Origin: Aeromonas bestiarum
GTDB taxonomy: Bacteria > Pseudomonadota > Gammaproteobacteria > Enterobacterales > Aeromonadaceae
Length of the DNA stretch: 64,000 nt
Direction of reading: 5' to 3'
NCBI RefSeq assembly: GCF_000819745.1
Contig: NZ_CDDA01000030.1
Coordinates: 101,398-165,397, forward strand
The notes under the pieces were generated by a model that saw nothing but the letters and a program-made list of their open reading frames with translations, was not told the origin of the DNA and made no database searches. Below are positions 15,522-27,743 of the stretch, one piece after another; the stretch's first letter is position 1; each line of letters starts with the position of its first letter. The position numbers were made by a program, and so were the translations under genes.

Positions 15522-16796
15522 CTATCGGCCCAAAAACGCCTCCCAGTCCTTGAACACCGGCTGCAACCCAGCCTGCCTGACAGCATCGGCGACCTCACCC
15601 AGCGGGCGAGCGTCGTGGATGGCGAACTGCTCCAGCTCCTCTTTGTCCCCCTCCGCATAGCCACCCGGCTGGGTGCGCGATTCCGCCGACATCTGGGTGA
15701 TGCCGAGGCGCAGGGCGCCGTTGCGAAACGCAGGCGACTCGCGGGTGGAGAGCGACAACTCCAGGGTCGGCGAGAAGAGGCGCCAGGCACAGATAAGTTG
15801 CACCAGCTGCCTGTCCGACATCACCACCTCGGGCTGCAGGCCGCCGGTGCAGGGACGCAGGCGCGGGAAGGAGAGCGAATAGCGGCTCTGCCAGTGGTGG
15901 CGCTCAAGCCAGCTCAGGTGCTCGGCCACGAAATAGCTGTCGGCGCGCCAGTCCGAAGAGAGGCCGATCAGCACCCCCAACCCTATCTTGTCGATGCCGG
16001 CCCGGCCCAGCCGCTCCGGGGTGGCGAGCCGCCACTCTATGTCCTGCTTGTTGCCGCGCAGGTGATGGCGGGCGTAACTGGGGGCGTGATAGGTCTCCTG
16101 ATAGACCATGACGGCATCCAGCCCCAGGGTTTTGAGCTCGGCGTAATCGGCCTGCGACAGTGGCTGCACCTCCATCGCCAAGGCGCTGAAATGGCGGCGG
16201 ATCTGCGGCAAGTGCTCACGAAAATAGGCCATGCCCACCTTGCTCTCGTGCTCGCCGGTCACCAGCAGCACGCTGTCGAAGCCGCGCGCCTTGATGGCCA
16301 GACATTCGCGCTCAATTTCCTCTGCATCCAGCGTCTTGCGCTTCAAGCGATTGCTCATGGAAAAACCGCAGTAGGAGCAGTCGTTGGCACAGAGGTTCGA
16401 CAGATAGAGGGGCACATAGAAGCCCACCGTATTGCCGAAACGCTGGCGGGTGAGGCGCTCGGCCTCGGCCGCCATCTGCGGCAAAAACGCCTCGGCGGCT
16501 GGCGAGATCAGCGCCATAAAATCCTGCAGATTGCGACGGGGCTTGCCGAGGGCCAGCTCCACATCCCGGGTCGTCTTGGCGCGGATCTGCATGCCGATAT
16601 CGTCCCACTCCAGCTCGCGCCAACGGTCTAGAAAGGAGGGAGCGGCTTCCTTCGATTCAAACTCCCTCACCCCCGGAGCCCTCACCCCCAGCCCCTCTCC
16701 CAAAGGGAGAGGGGGGCGCAGTGCGGCAGAGTCGGGGGACGCGTCGAAAGAGGACATTACGATTGGCTCTCGCCCTGAGCCCGTATCATGACTCAT
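15522..16796 (-). CDS. thiH: 2-iminoacetate synthase ThiH
   Basis: 424 residues. ThiH is the radical-SAM tyrosine lyase that makes dehydroglycine for the thiazole ring of thiamine. The [4Fe-4S] motif CANDCSYC has Cys136, Cys140 and Cys143; the remainder ([35 protein letters not shown]) matches E. coli ThiH closely from memory. E. coli ThiH starts about where residue 54 lies here ([12 protein letters not shown]). The extra N-terminus contains a translated REP-like palindrome (residues 28-45). The ATG at 16796 overlaps the thiG stop as ATGA, which supports translation from it. Last gene of the thi operon. Confidence 0.95.
   Translation of the reverse strand: MSHDTGSGREPIVMSSFDASPDSAALRPPLPLGEGLGVRAPGVREFESKEAAPSFLDRWRELEWDDIGMQIRAKTTRDVELALGKPRRNLQDFMALISPAAEAFLPQMAAEAERLTRQRFGNTVGFYVPLYLSNLCANDCSYCGFSMSNRLKRKTLDAEEIERECLAIKARGFDSVLLVTGEHESKVGMAYFREHLPQIRRHFSALAMEVQPLSQADYAELKTLGLDAVMVYQETYHAPSYARHHLRGNKQDIEWRLATPERLGRAGIDKIGLGVLIGLSSDWRADSYFVAEHLSWLERHHWQSRYSLSFPRLRPCTGGLQPEVVMSDRQLVQLICAWRLFSPTLELSLSTRESPAFRNGALRLGITQMSAESRTQPGGYAEGDKEELEQFAIHDARPLGEVADAVRQAGLQPVFKDWEAFLGR
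16664..16714. repeat. REP-like palindrome inside thiH
   Basis: Two direct copies of CCCTCACCCCC (16664-16674, 16679-16689) followed by a 10-bp perfect stem, CCCCTCTCCC with GGGAGAGGGG, around AAA (16692-16714). Repeats of this CCCTCTCCC/GGGAGAGGG type are common between genes in gammaproteobacteria; here it is read in frame as part of the thiH extension. Confidence 0.8.
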
Positions 16797-17560
16797 AAGG
16801 CCTCCAGAAAATCGGTAAGCGGGCTGGAGGCGCTGGCTTGCAGGCCGCGCGCGCCGAGGCCCGCCAGATAGGCGCTGCGACCAGCCTCACAGGCGAGCGC
16901 GAAGGCGCGGCCCATGGCGACCGGATCCCGACTCACGGCGATGGCTGTGTTGACCAGCACAGCATCGGCGCCCAGCTCAAAGGCCGCGGCGGCGTGGCTC
17001 GGCGCACCTATCCCCGCATCCACCACCACGGGCACCCGCGCCTGTTCGATGATGATGGCGAGGAAATCCCGGGTCACCAGCCCCTGATTGGAGCCGATGG
17101 GGGCACCGAGCGGCATCACAGCGGCGCAGCCCACCTCTTCCAGCCGCTTGCAGAGCACGGGATCGGCCCCGCAGTAGGGCAGCACCACGAAACCCTCTTT
17201 CACCAGCTGTTCGGCGGCCTTGAGGGTCTCTATGGGATCGGGCAGCAGGTATTTGGGATCGGGGTGGATCTCCAGTTTCAGCCAGTTTGTGCCGAGCGCC
17301 TCCCGGGCCAGATGGGCGGCAAACACCGCCTCGGCGGCTGTCTTGGCGCCCGAGGTGTTGGGCAGCAGCTTGACCCCGAGTGCCAGCAGCGGGGTGAGGA
17401 TATCGTCGTGGCGCTTGCCGGGTTCGAGGCGCTTGATGGCCATGGTCACCAGCCGGGAGCCGCTTGCTTCGATGGCGGCAGCCATCAGATCCGGGCGGGC
17501 AAACTTGCCGGTGCCGGTAAAGAGACGGGACGAAAATTCATGGTCGGCTATGGTCAGCAT
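16793..17560 (-). CDS. thiG: thiazole synthase ThiG
   Basis: 255 residues, a TIM-barrel enzyme that joins 1-deoxyxylulose phosphate, dehydroglycine and sulfur from ThiS thiocarboxylate into thiazole phosphate. The Schiff-base lysine should be Lys95 in [32 protein letters not shown] and [25 protein letters not shown] are hallmark segments for phosphate and substrate binding. Length is as usual for the family. The start at 17560 (MLTIADHEF) follows the thiS stop by one base. The stop overlaps the thiH start as ATGA. Confidence 0.97.
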   Translation of the reverse strand: MLTIADHEFSSRLFTGTGKFARPDLMAAAIEASGSRLVTMAIKRLEPGKRHDDILTPLLALGVKLLPNTSGAKTAAEAVFAAHLAREALGTNWLKLEIHPDPKYLLPDPIETLKAAEQLVKEGFVVLPYCGADPVLCKRLEEVGCAAVMPLGAPIGSNQGLVTRDFLAIIIEQARVPVVVDAGIGAPSHAAAAFELGADAVLVNTAIAVSRDPVAMGRAFALACEAGRSAYLAGLGARGLQASASSPLTDFLEAL

Positions 17561-17561
17561 C

Positions 17562-17774
17562 TCAGCCTCCGGCGATGGCGGTGAAAAGGTGGATCTGGTC
17601 CCCGTCATTGAGTCGGGTGTCTGGCCAGCGGCTGCGGGGCAGCACGGCACCGTTGAGGGCCACCGCCACCCCCTGCGGGGCAACCTCGCGGGCCGCCAGC
17701 AGCTCGGCCACGCAGATCTGGCTATCCGGGCTGGTCGTCAGCACCAGCTCGCTGTCGTTCAATCGGATCTTCAT
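17562..17774 (-). CDS. thiS: sulfur carrier protein ThiS
   Basis: 70 residues with a ubiquitin-like fold. The chain ends in Ala-Gly-Gly; the terminal Gly-Gly is adenylated by ThiF and converted to a thiocarboxylate that gives sulfur to ThiG. Internal marks are [13 protein letters not shown] and [13 protein letters not shown]. The ATG at 17774 overlaps the thiF stop as ATGA, giving translational coupling. Size is normal for ThiS (about 66-70 residues). Confidence 0.95.
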   Translation of the reverse strand: MKIRLNDSELVLTTSPDSQICVAELLAAREVAPQGVAVALNGAVLPRSRWPDTRLNDGDQIHLFTAIAGG

Positions 17775-18533
17775 TGCGCATCCTCCATGGGCTGGGCAAA
17801 GGTAACGCCGCCGCACACAGGGCAGGCGGGATCGGGGGACAACCCCAGGGTCAGCCACTCGTGGGTCAGGGCATCGAAACGGCGCAATGTGCCCGCCACC
17901 GGGCTGGGTTTGCCCAGCAGCAGACGCAGGGCTTCCAGCGCCTGCAGGGCGCCCATCACACCCACCAGCGGGCCTGCGACACCGCTGCTCTGGCAGCTCT
18001 CCGTGATGCGGGTATCCAGCGGATAGAGGCAGGCATAGCAGGCCTGTTCGGGAGCAGTTCGCACCATCAGCTGACCCTGCCAGCCGACGGCGGCGGCCGA
18101 GATCCAGGGCTTGTTATAAGCCACGCAGGCGGCGTTGATGGCGTGGCGGCTGGCCAGGTTGTCGCAGCAGTCGACAACCAGATCCACCTCGGCCACGAAG
18201 GCTGGCAGGTTCTGCTCATCGAGCCGCTGATTGATGGCGATCAGCTCCACATGGGGGTTGTGGGCTGCCAACCGCTCGCGGGCCAGCTCGGCCTTGGAGC
18301 GATTGACCGCCTCGGAATCGAACAGGATCTGGCGCGGCAGGTTGCTGGAATCCACCACGTCGCCGTCGGCCAGCCAGAGGGTGCCCACCCCGGCTCCGAC
18401 CAGATAGAGCGCCAGCGGTGAGCCGAGCCCGCCGAGGCCGATGATCAGCACGGATGCCTCTTTCAGCCTCGCCTGCCCCGCTTCGCCGATTTCGCTCAGC
18501 ATCAGTTGCCTGCCGTAGCGCAGGTATTCAGCA

Positions 18534-18544
<11 letters not shown>
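17771..18544 (-). CDS. thiF: ThiS adenylyltransferase ThiF
   Basis: 257 residues, E1-like. The nucleotide-binding loop is [21 protein letters not shown] (about 31-51), followed by [13 protein letters not shown] and [11 protein letters not shown], and two Cys pairs (CYAC and CPVC) that bind zinc. The enzyme activates the C-terminal Gly of ThiS with ATP. The chosen ATG (18544) gives [20 protein letters not shown], the usual ThiF/MoeB start. It overlaps the end of thiDE by 11 bp and thiS by 4 bp. Confidence 0.95.
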
Positions 18545-22138
<3,594 letters not shown>

Positions 22139-22402
22139 TTATGGGTGTTTGCTTGCCTGGAGTTCGAGGAGAAGTGATGAACCTGTGGGTGAGTTGTGCC
22201 GCAAGAGGGAGCGAGCCCGGGATCTGTTCCTCCCTGCTCTGCTGACCGGCTCCCCCCTTGTCAGGTGGGTCGTACGGCGCCCTCCTGGGCAGACCGGACG
22301 GGACAGACTCCCTCTTGTGCGCCCTGACTCATCGAGGAATGGCTCCTCTTGATGAGCGGGAGAGGCTTGTCCCTCCCCCGGCGCGGCAACCCGCAAGTTA
22401 CC

Positions 22403-22499
22403 CTTGTTTCCCTTCGCAGGTGCTAGCCTGATCAGGTTCCACGGATCCCGAATTAACGGTCTCAGCCTCGCGTCGTTCGACGGTCGGCACTCCGACAAG
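22403..22499 (-). promoter_or_regulatory. TPP riboswitch (THI element)
   Basis: On the minus strand the conserved core is present: GCTGAGA, then GAACCTGATCAGGCTAG, ACCTGCG and AAGGGAAAC. The outer stem P1 can form from CTTGT (22499-22495) with ACAAG (22407-22403). TPP binding lowers thi expression in known cases. An imperfect 9-bp hairpin follows the aptamer at about 22350-22375, without a T run, so a simple intrinsic terminator is not evident. Confidence 0.97.
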
Positions 22500-22507
22500 A
22501 TGGCGCC

Positions 22508-22535
22508 AGTATAAGTGGGGAAATGGAAAGCACAA
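22508..22535 (-). promoter_or_regulatory. sigma-70 promoter of the thi operon
   Basis: Minus strand -35 TTGTGC (22535-22530) and -10 TATACT (22513-22508) with a 16-bp spacer. Transcription would start near 22501, right at the 5' end of the TPP aptamer, which supports both calls. Confidence 0.75.
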
Positions 22536-22562
22536 GCCTTTAACAAGCCCGACCAGTGCAAA

Positions 22563-22587
22563 CAAAAACCGGGCCAGAGGCCCGGTT
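22563..22587 (-). terminator. aerolysin gene terminator
   Basis: A 9-bp stem (AACCGGGCC with GGCCCGGTT) and 3-nt loop, followed on the minus strand by TTTG. It lies 22 bp after the aerA stop and separates aerA from the thi promoter. Confidence 0.85.
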
Positions 22588-22609
22588 CCATCACTACAAC
22601 GCGCTGCCG

Positions 22610-24091
22610 TTATTGATTGGCAGCAGGGGTCACGCTGAGGCTGACGTTGTTGAAGCCAAGCCCGGAGAGCTCTTGCGCATCGAGCGGGATCTCCAGCCTC
22701 AGGCCCTGACCAGCGCCGTCAACACTGCGAGCACGACGCACCTTGCTGTCAGCCGCAAGCGGCACGGGGGCACCGATCTCTATGTTGCCGGCAAACTGGC
22801 TCTCGGCACTGAAATCACCGGTGATCCCCGCCCGCACCGGGCGCAGCACTCTGGCCAGGTTGTTCTGCATGGTAGACAGACCGTTCTGCTGTATGGTCCA
22901 GTTCCAGTCCCACCACTTCACTTCACCCGGGATGTAACGCTTGTCCCACTGGTAGCGAATGCTGCTCGCCTTGTCCTTGTACGGACCTATGACGAAGGTG
23001 TGGTTCCAGTTCGGACGGTTGTCCGGATGGGTATACCAGGCGTTGCCGCCCCAGCGCAGGAAGCCGCTCAGGGTCAGGTCATAGCTGACATCGGCCTTGA
23101 ACTCATAGGGATAGGAGATGTCGGCCTTGTAGAGCTCGATCTTCACCGGGATCTTGGAGCGGGCCGGCACAGTCGGTCGCACGGACTGAGACAGGGAGGT
23201 GGTAGTCGAGCCCCCGTTCTGGGACGCCCAGGACTGGTTGGCAGCAATCTCGATGGAGAGTTCGGTTTCCCCCACCAGTGGCCACTTGAACTTGTTCTTG
23301 GTGGTCACCTTCTCGCTCAGGCCATAGGTGTTGGTCTTGGACCAGTTGGTGGCTGTGTCGTAGCGCAGGGTGACGTCATAGCCGGATTGGGGGGTGTCGC
23401 TGTCGTTGACCGCCCAGCCCACCACTGTCTTGACCAGCTGGCGGTCGGACTGGGTGACATCGCCATGCTTGAAGCTGTCGGGATCCAGGTTATAGGCGAA
23501 GTTGCTGACCTTGATGGCGGTCTTGTCACCACAGCGATAGCCGTCACAGCCGCCGTCATTGTTGCCACGGATCACCCAGCCATCGCCATCACGGGTCACG
23601 TCCATGTCTTCACCGACATATTGGCTGTGATTGCCGCCCACCCAGGCATAACCGAGGTAATGGGCCAGATAGCTGGTTGGTTTGATGAAATTCGCACTGT
23701 CGTGTACCAGCCGCCACTGCACATCGACTTCGTCACCATCTGGAATATCCAGGGCAGACAGTGTCGGTATTTCACCGGTAACAGGACTGGTCGGATAACA
23801 CCAGGTATTGGACGCTGTCCCTGGTTTTATTTCACCGTTATAACCCGGCCCCATAATGACCCATCCGTTGGCCAGCCCGCTTATTTGCCATTGTCCCATC
23901 ATGCCGACAATATTGCTTTTAACACTCTGGGCTTCTTCTCGATTGACGGGGCGATACTTGTCGCCACAGACCCCTTGGCCCAATGAAAACAAGCGAAGCT
24001 GGTCTGGATAGACGGGCTCAGCCGCTTGCGCCTGTGCCATCAGCAGGCCGGATATGATTAATGACAAGCCAGTTAGTTTTAATTTTTGCAT
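22610..24091 (-). CDS. aerA: proaerolysin, pore-forming cytolytic toxin
   Basis: 493 residues, the same length as A. hydrophila proaerolysin and nearly identical to it as I remember. A 23-residue signal peptide (MQKLKLTGLSLIISGLLMAQ onward) sends it to the periplasm; export across the outer membrane is by the type II system. Mature toxin starts AEPVYPDQLRLFSLGQGVC. Domain 1 is the small lectin-like lobe; the large lobe binds GPI anchors and holds the membrane-inserting loop. The basic segment KVRRAR near residue 450 is the protease-sensitive activation site before the C-terminal propeptide. The start codon was set at the signal peptide Met; an AT-rich 295-bp region lies upstream. Confidence 0.97.
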   Translation of the reverse strand: MQKLKLTGLSLIISGLLMAQAQAAEPVYPDQLRLFSLGQGVCGDKYRPVNREEAQSVKSNIVGMMGQWQISGLANGWVIMGPGYNGEIKPGTASNTWCYPTSPVTGEIPTLSALDIPDGDEVDVQWRLVHDSANFIKPTSYLAHYLGYAWVGGNHSQYVGEDMDVTRDGDGWVIRGNNDGGCDGYRCGDKTAIKVSNFAYNLDPDSFKHGDVTQSDRQLVKTVVGWAVNDSDTPQSGYDVTLRYDTATNWSKTNTYGLSEKVTTKNKFKWPLVGETELSIEIAANQSWASQNGGSTTTSLSQSVRPTVPARSKIPVKIELYKADISYPYEFKADVSYDLTLSGFLRWGGNAWYTHPDNRPNWNHTFVIGPYKDKASSIRYQWDKRYIPGEVKWWDWNWTIQQNGLSTMQNNLARVLRPVRAGITGDFSAESQFAGNIEIGAPVPLAADSKVRRARSVDGAGQGLRLEIPLDAQELSGLGFNNVSLSVTPAANQ

Positions 24092-24386
24092 AGCAACCCC
24101 AATATATTGAACATTGACATGCATTCACCAACTTTATATATCAGCGGGTGGCATGTGAGTACGACAATATCAGTCATATTAATCTCAATATGCGATCCAA
24201 CCCACACTTTAATATGCACAACATATTAACAAAATCATAAATTGAACTTCATTCAATATTGATTGGTATAATATCAGAGCACTCACTCTATTATTTTATT
24301 CGTCACTTAATCATCTTTTGGAATATAGATAAAAAAGATATTTCTAATTTAGCAAAATAAATATTAAGCGTTTGGCTGCATGATCC
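24092..24386. other. AT-rich region upstream of aerA
   Basis: 295 bp with strikingly low GC between aerA and the next minus-strand gene, whose stop codon borders it. Many TATA/AATA-like runs offer several possible -10 elements and make it a likely target for nucleoid proteins such as H-NS. No gene seen. Confidence 0.5.
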
Positions 24387-24866
24387 TTATTCCGGTTCAT
24401 CCTCGGGGTTGGGGATCAGGATCTCGGTTACCCGGCCCGTTTCATCGCGGCTCAGCACCAGCTGGCGACCCGGTTGCAGATCGGCGGGACCGCCGTTGAG
24501 CCAGCGGGTGTCGTCATCGAAGGCCAGCACGCCGAGGCCCTCCAGCCGCAGGACGCTGCCCGTGACGGCCAGCAGGGAGGCTTCGGCCCGGCACCACTGG
24601 CTGGTCGGCAAGAATCCGGCGATGGCGTCGGCCATGTCTATCCGTTCGGCGACCCCGTCACGGCTGAGGATGGCGAGCCGCATGCCGGGTCTGAGCTCGC
24701 CAGCGTGGCTAACCCCGCTCAGGCGTGCACTGCCCAGTTCCAGTTCAGCGCCCTGAAATTGCAGGCGAATGCCGTCGTTGTGTTCCAGTTCCACCAGCCA
24801 GAGCTCGCCATCGGCGGCCAGGGTGCAGAGCGGCAGTGCCAGCAACAGAAGGGAGGTGCGCGTCAT
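24387..24866 (-). CDS. secreted DUF5666-like protein (two repeats)
   Basis: 159 residues with a signal peptide (RTSLLLLALPLCTLAADG). The mature chain is beta-rich and seems to contain two copies of a small OB-like unit: one around LWLVELEHNDGIRLQFQGAELELG...LRPGMRLAILS, and a second around LLAVTGSVLRLEGLGVLAFDDDT...LQPGRQLVLS. This resembles DUF5666 modules found in periplasmic proteins near two-component systems. Two Cys at most, no lipobox. The upstream minus-strand gene (24954-25370) encodes a related protein 87 bp away, and a two-component system is divergent from that one. Confidence 0.55.
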   Translation of the reverse strand: MTRTSLLLLALPLCTLAADGELWLVELEHNDGIRLQFQGAELELGSARLSGVSHAGELRPGMRLAILSRDGVAERIDMADAIAGFLPTSQWCRAEASLLAVTGSVLRLEGLGVLAFDDDTRWLNGGPADLQPGRQLVLSRDETGRVTEILIPNPEDEPE

Positions 24867-24953
24867 AGCAATAAGCCCATGGTCAAACTCGTGTCGAGGT
24901 TTAACTATGGATCTGGGCAGGCCATTTTGCCGGTAGACAATTGAAGCTGATGT

Positions 24954-25370
24954 TCAGTCGTCCTCGCGGCAGCGGCTCAACCGCATGCCGTCAAACTTGC
25001 ACTCCAGCTCCAGCCAGCGGCCTTCGAAGGGGGCCAGGCTGTCATCCGAAGTGACATATCCCCAGATACGCCCCTCTGCGACCGGCCCTTCCAGCTCCAT
25101 CTCATCGCCCTCCTCCAGCGCCTCCACTTCTCGGATCACCCTCAGCTCGCCCTCCATCACCCCTTCCAGATCGACCCAGGTGCCACCGAGATCGTCCTCG
25201 CTCAGCCCGTCCTTGAAGCGGGTCCCTTCATCGAGCACGAAGGGAATGCCGTTGACCATCAGCTGGCCCAGCTGCCAGGTGGTGCGGCCGGTCAACTTGA
25301 ACTCGGCCGACTGCGCGGTGCCAAGTGGCAACAAGATAAACAGCAAGAGCGCGCAGAGAGACTTCTTCAT
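24954..25370 (-). CDS. secreted DUF5666-like protein
   Basis: 138 residues. Signal peptide MKKSLCALLLFILLPLGTAQSA, then FKLTGRTTWQLGQLMVNGIPFVLDEGTRFKDGL, a strand pattern like DUF5666 in which a short beta unit ends at the next VDLEGVMEGELRVIREVEAL. The middle is very acidic. It is divergent from the response regulator gene with 90 bp between, which suggests control by that system and possibly a periplasmic partner role for the sensor. Function unknown. Confidence 0.6.
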   Translation of the reverse strand: MKKSLCALLLFILLPLGTAQSAEFKLTGRTTWQLGQLMVNGIPFVLDEGTRFKDGLSEDDLGGTWVDLEGVMEGELRVIREVEALEEGDEMELEGPVAEGRIWGYVTSDDSLAPFEGRWLELECKFDGMRLSRCREDD

Positions 25371-25460
25371 CGGGGATCCTCGGGGTTACACTGCCACACA
25401 GGATGGCTTGTCCGGTGTGAGACGAGCGTGAAATGCCGGTCAAAACCAGGAGATCAAAAC

Positions 25461-26129
25461 ATGAAAATACTGGTGGTGGAAGACAATCCCCAGGTGGCGG
25501 AAACCATCATGGATTACCTGGAGCTGGCCGGGCACAGGATGGACTGTGCCTATCACGGTCAGGCAGCGCTGCAACTGCTGGCGCAGCAGCGCTTCGACGT
25601 CATCATAATGGACGTCATGATGCCACGCCTGGACGGTCTGAGCACGGTAGAGCGGCTGAGAGCCGACGGGGTCGCGACCCCGGTGCTGTTTCTCACCGCC
25701 CGCGACAGCCTGGATGACAAGCTGGCGGGCTTTCGGGCCGGTGGCGATGACTATCTGGTCAAGCCCTTCGCCATGGAGGAGCTGGAAGTGCGGCTGCAGG
25801 CGCTGGCCCTGCGCGGCCCCCGCAGCGACATGGGGGCGCTGTGCGTGGGCGAGCTGACGCTGGATCCCGCCAGCGGCCGCGCCACCCGGGCCGGGGTCGA
25901 GCTCAAGCTCGGCAAGATCCCGTTCCAGATCCTCACCCTGCTGGTGCGTCGCGCCCCCCATCTGGTAAGCCGTCAGGAGGTGCTCGACACCGTCTGGGGC
26001 GATGAAGAGCCCGACTCCGATGCCCTGCGCAGCCACATCTATGCCCTGCGCAACGCCCTCGACAAGCCCTTTGCCACCCCCATGCTGGAAACCCTGCACG
26101 GTCAGGGCTATCGGCTGGTGACCTCATGA
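25461..26129 (+). CDS. OmpR-family response regulator
   Basis: 222 residues. The receiver domain (1-115) has the acidic pair VVEDN, the phospho-acceptor Asp51 in IIMDVMMP, the switch Thr in LFLTARD and Lys101 in VKPF. A winged-helix trans-activation domain (about 125-222) follows, with the closing ALRSHIYALRNALDKP and HGQGYRLV typical of OmpR/PhoB. AGGAG lies 8 bases before the ATG at 25461. The stop overlaps the sensor kinase start as ATGA. The last 14 bases resemble the end of each 45-bp repeat found in the kinase gene. It probably controls the divergent DUF5666-like genes. Confidence 0.93.
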   Translation: MKILVVEDNPQVAETIMDYLELAGHRMDCAYHGQAALQLLAQQRFDVIIMDVMMPRLDGLSTVERLRADGVATPVLFLTARDSLDDKLAGFRAGGDDYLVKPFAMEELEVRLQALALRGPRSDMGALCVGELTLDPASGRATRAGVELKLGKIPFQILTLLVRRAPHLVSRQEVLDTVWGDEEPDSDALRSHIYALRNALDKPFATPMLETLHGQGYRLVTS

Positions 26130-26395
26130 CCAAACCCGGAGGCCATGACCGACCAGCGACTGGTGACCCCATGACCAAACCCGGAAGCCATGACCGACCA
26201 GCGACTGGCGACCCCATGACCAAACCCGGAAGCCATGACCGACCAGCGACTGGTGACCCCATGACCCAACCCGGAGGCCATGACCGACCAGCGACTGATG
26301 ACCCCATGACCAAACCCGGAGGCCATGACCGACCAGCGACTGGTGACCCCATGACCAAACCCGGAGGCCATGAGCCATCCCCATCGGGTGACTCA
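26126..26395. repeat. 45-bp tandem repeat in kinase gene, six copies
   Basis: Units begin at 26126, 26171, 26216, 26261, 26306 and 26351. The first five differ at only a few positions; the sixth diverges in its second half. 45 bp keeps the frame, so copy-number change would alter protein length by 15 residues per unit without frameshift. Each unit ends with a copy of the 14 bases that precede the kinase ATG (12 of 14 identical at 26112-26125). Confidence 0.95.
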
Positions 26396-27655
26396 ATGGA
26401 CCAGCCTGCAGAGGGCCTTGACCAGACACGGCCAGATGCCCAGGACAGCCTGCCCAGCTTGCGCCGTCGCCTGATCCTGACCCTGAGCGGGGCCGGCATG
26501 CTGCTGCTGATCATCATCAGCCTGCTGATGGTGGTGGCCGAAGACAAGATGGAGGAGCTGAGCCTGCGTCACTGGCTGGAAGCCGAGGTGACCCGCTACA
26601 ACGATGACTGGCTGCGGCTCGGCGTGGCGGCCCCCGCCCCCAGCCCGCGTCAGTTCTCCAGCTACTGGACCCAGGCCGGCCGGCTGCCCGCCTGGCTCAA
26701 GCCCTATCAGAGCCCGGGCTTCTACGAACATGTGCTGGGGGATGAAGACAAGCACTTCCTGGTGCGGCCCCATCCGTCCGGCGAGGGGCTGCTCTATCTG
26801 GTATTCAACGATGACGCCGACGATTACCTTGATCCCTATGAAGACCAGCTGCATCTGGCGACCCGGCTGATCGGGCTGGCCCTGCTGCTCGCCTGCATCG
26901 GCTTCGGCATCTGGCTGGTGCGCCACATCACGCGCCCCCTTGAGCGATTGCGTCAACGGGTGGCTCATCTCACGCCGGATCAGGCGGATTTCGTACCCGA
27001 CGCCCCCTGGCAGGAGCTGCGGGACATAGAGCTGGCGCTGCTGACCGGCAAGCACGAGGTGGCCGCCGTGTTCGCCCGCGAACAGGAGTTCAGCCGCTTC
27101 GCCAGCCACGAGCTGCGCACCCCCAACATGGTGATCCAGGGGTCCGCCGCCCTGCTTGGCAAGGTGACTGACCTGCCGGCTCCGGCCGCCCGCGCCACCC
27201 TGCGCATTCGCGCCGCCGCCGACGAGATGGCACTGCTCACCGAGACCTTCCTGCTGCTGGGCCGCAAGGAGGCGGTGGAGCGTCCCCCACAACGGGTAGC
27301 CCCACTGATCCAGCAGGAGCTGGCGCGCCTGGCCCCGCTGTTGCAGCGGGGGACGCTGGACATCCGGCTGCATCTGGACGAGGAGAGCGAGGTGAACGCC
27401 CCCCTCTCATTGCTCGCCATCGCGCTCGGCAACCTGCTCAAGAACGCCCTCAGCTATGCCGAGGGACACATAGAGATCGAGCTGTGCGGGCCCCTGCTCA
27501 CCATCAGCAACCCGACGGCGGCCGCGCCGGATCAGATCCTGGGCTACGGCTGCGGCCTCACCATCATCCAGCGCATCTGCGAGAAGCTGGGCTGGCAGAT
27601 AGAGACCCGGCTGGAGGACGGCATCTTCAGCGCCAGACTGGCGATGCGAGAGTAA
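26126..27655 (+). CDS. sensor histidine kinase with repetitive N-terminus
   Basis: 509 residues. Residues 1-90 are a tandem array of a 15-residue unit, MTKPGGHDRPATGDP (five full copies and one diverged). A membrane helix (about 116-138), a periplasmic sensor region with YNDDWLRLG and DEDKHFLVRPH, and a second helix (about 250-272) follow, then HAMP, HisKA with SHELRTP (His328) and HATPase with NLLKNALSYAE, and the GYGCGLTIIQRICEKLGW G2-like box. The repeats are cytoplasmic and hydrophilic, atypical for this family. Start overlaps the regulator stop (ATGA), but any unit's ATG could serve. A double terminator follows. Confidence 0.92.
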   Translation: MTKPGGHDRPATGDPMTKPGSHDRPATGDPMTKPGSHDRPATGDPMTQPGGHDRPATDDPMTKPGGHDRPATGDPMTKPGGHEPSPSGDSMDQPAEGLDQTRPDAQDSLPSLRRRLILTLSGAGMLLLIIISLLMVVAEDKMEELSLRHWLEAEVTRYNDDWLRLGVAAPAPSPRQFSSYWTQAGRLPAWLKPYQSPGFYEHVLGDEDKHFLVRPHPSGEGLLYLVFNDDADDYLDPYEDQLHLATRLIGLALLLACIGFGIWLVRHITRPLERLRQRVAHLTPDQADFVPDAPWQELRDIELALLTGKHEVAAVFAREQEFSRFASHELRTPNMVIQGSAALLGKVTDLPAPAARATLRIRAAADEMALLTETFLLLGRKEAVERPPQRVAPLIQQELARLAPLLQRGTLDIRLHLDEESEVNAPLSLLAIALGNLLKNALSYAEGHIEIELCGPLLTISNPTAAAPDQILGYGCGLTIIQRICEKLGWQIETRLEDGIFSARLAMRE

Positions 27656-27658
27656 AAA

Positions 27659-27686
27659 CAACAAGGCGCCCGAGGGCGCCTTGTTG
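27659..27686 (+). terminator. kinase gene terminator
   Basis: A 12-bp stem (CAACAAGGCGCC with GGCGCCTTGTTG) and a 4-nt loop, 3 bp after the kinase stop. No T run follows directly, but the stem is very stable. Confidence 0.75.
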
Positions 27687-27712
27687 ATTGCCGAAGCGCT
27701 AGCCCGGCAAAA

Positions 27713-27740
27713 TAAAAACCGGCCAAGGGGCCGGTTTTTT
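27713..27740. terminator. bidirectional terminator between kinase gene and brnQ
   Basis: An 8-bp stem (AACCGGCC with GGCCGGTT) with a run of T on the right and A on the left. It serves convergent brnQ and backs up the kinase terminator. Confidence 0.85.
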
Positions 27741-27743
27741 CAT

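Noticed and set aside
26108-26429. Repetitive minus-strand frames in the 45-bp array, and the idea of a CRISPR array
   Set aside because: Repeats are contiguous with no spacers and encode the kinase N-terminus in frame. The antisense peptides are by-products of the repeat.
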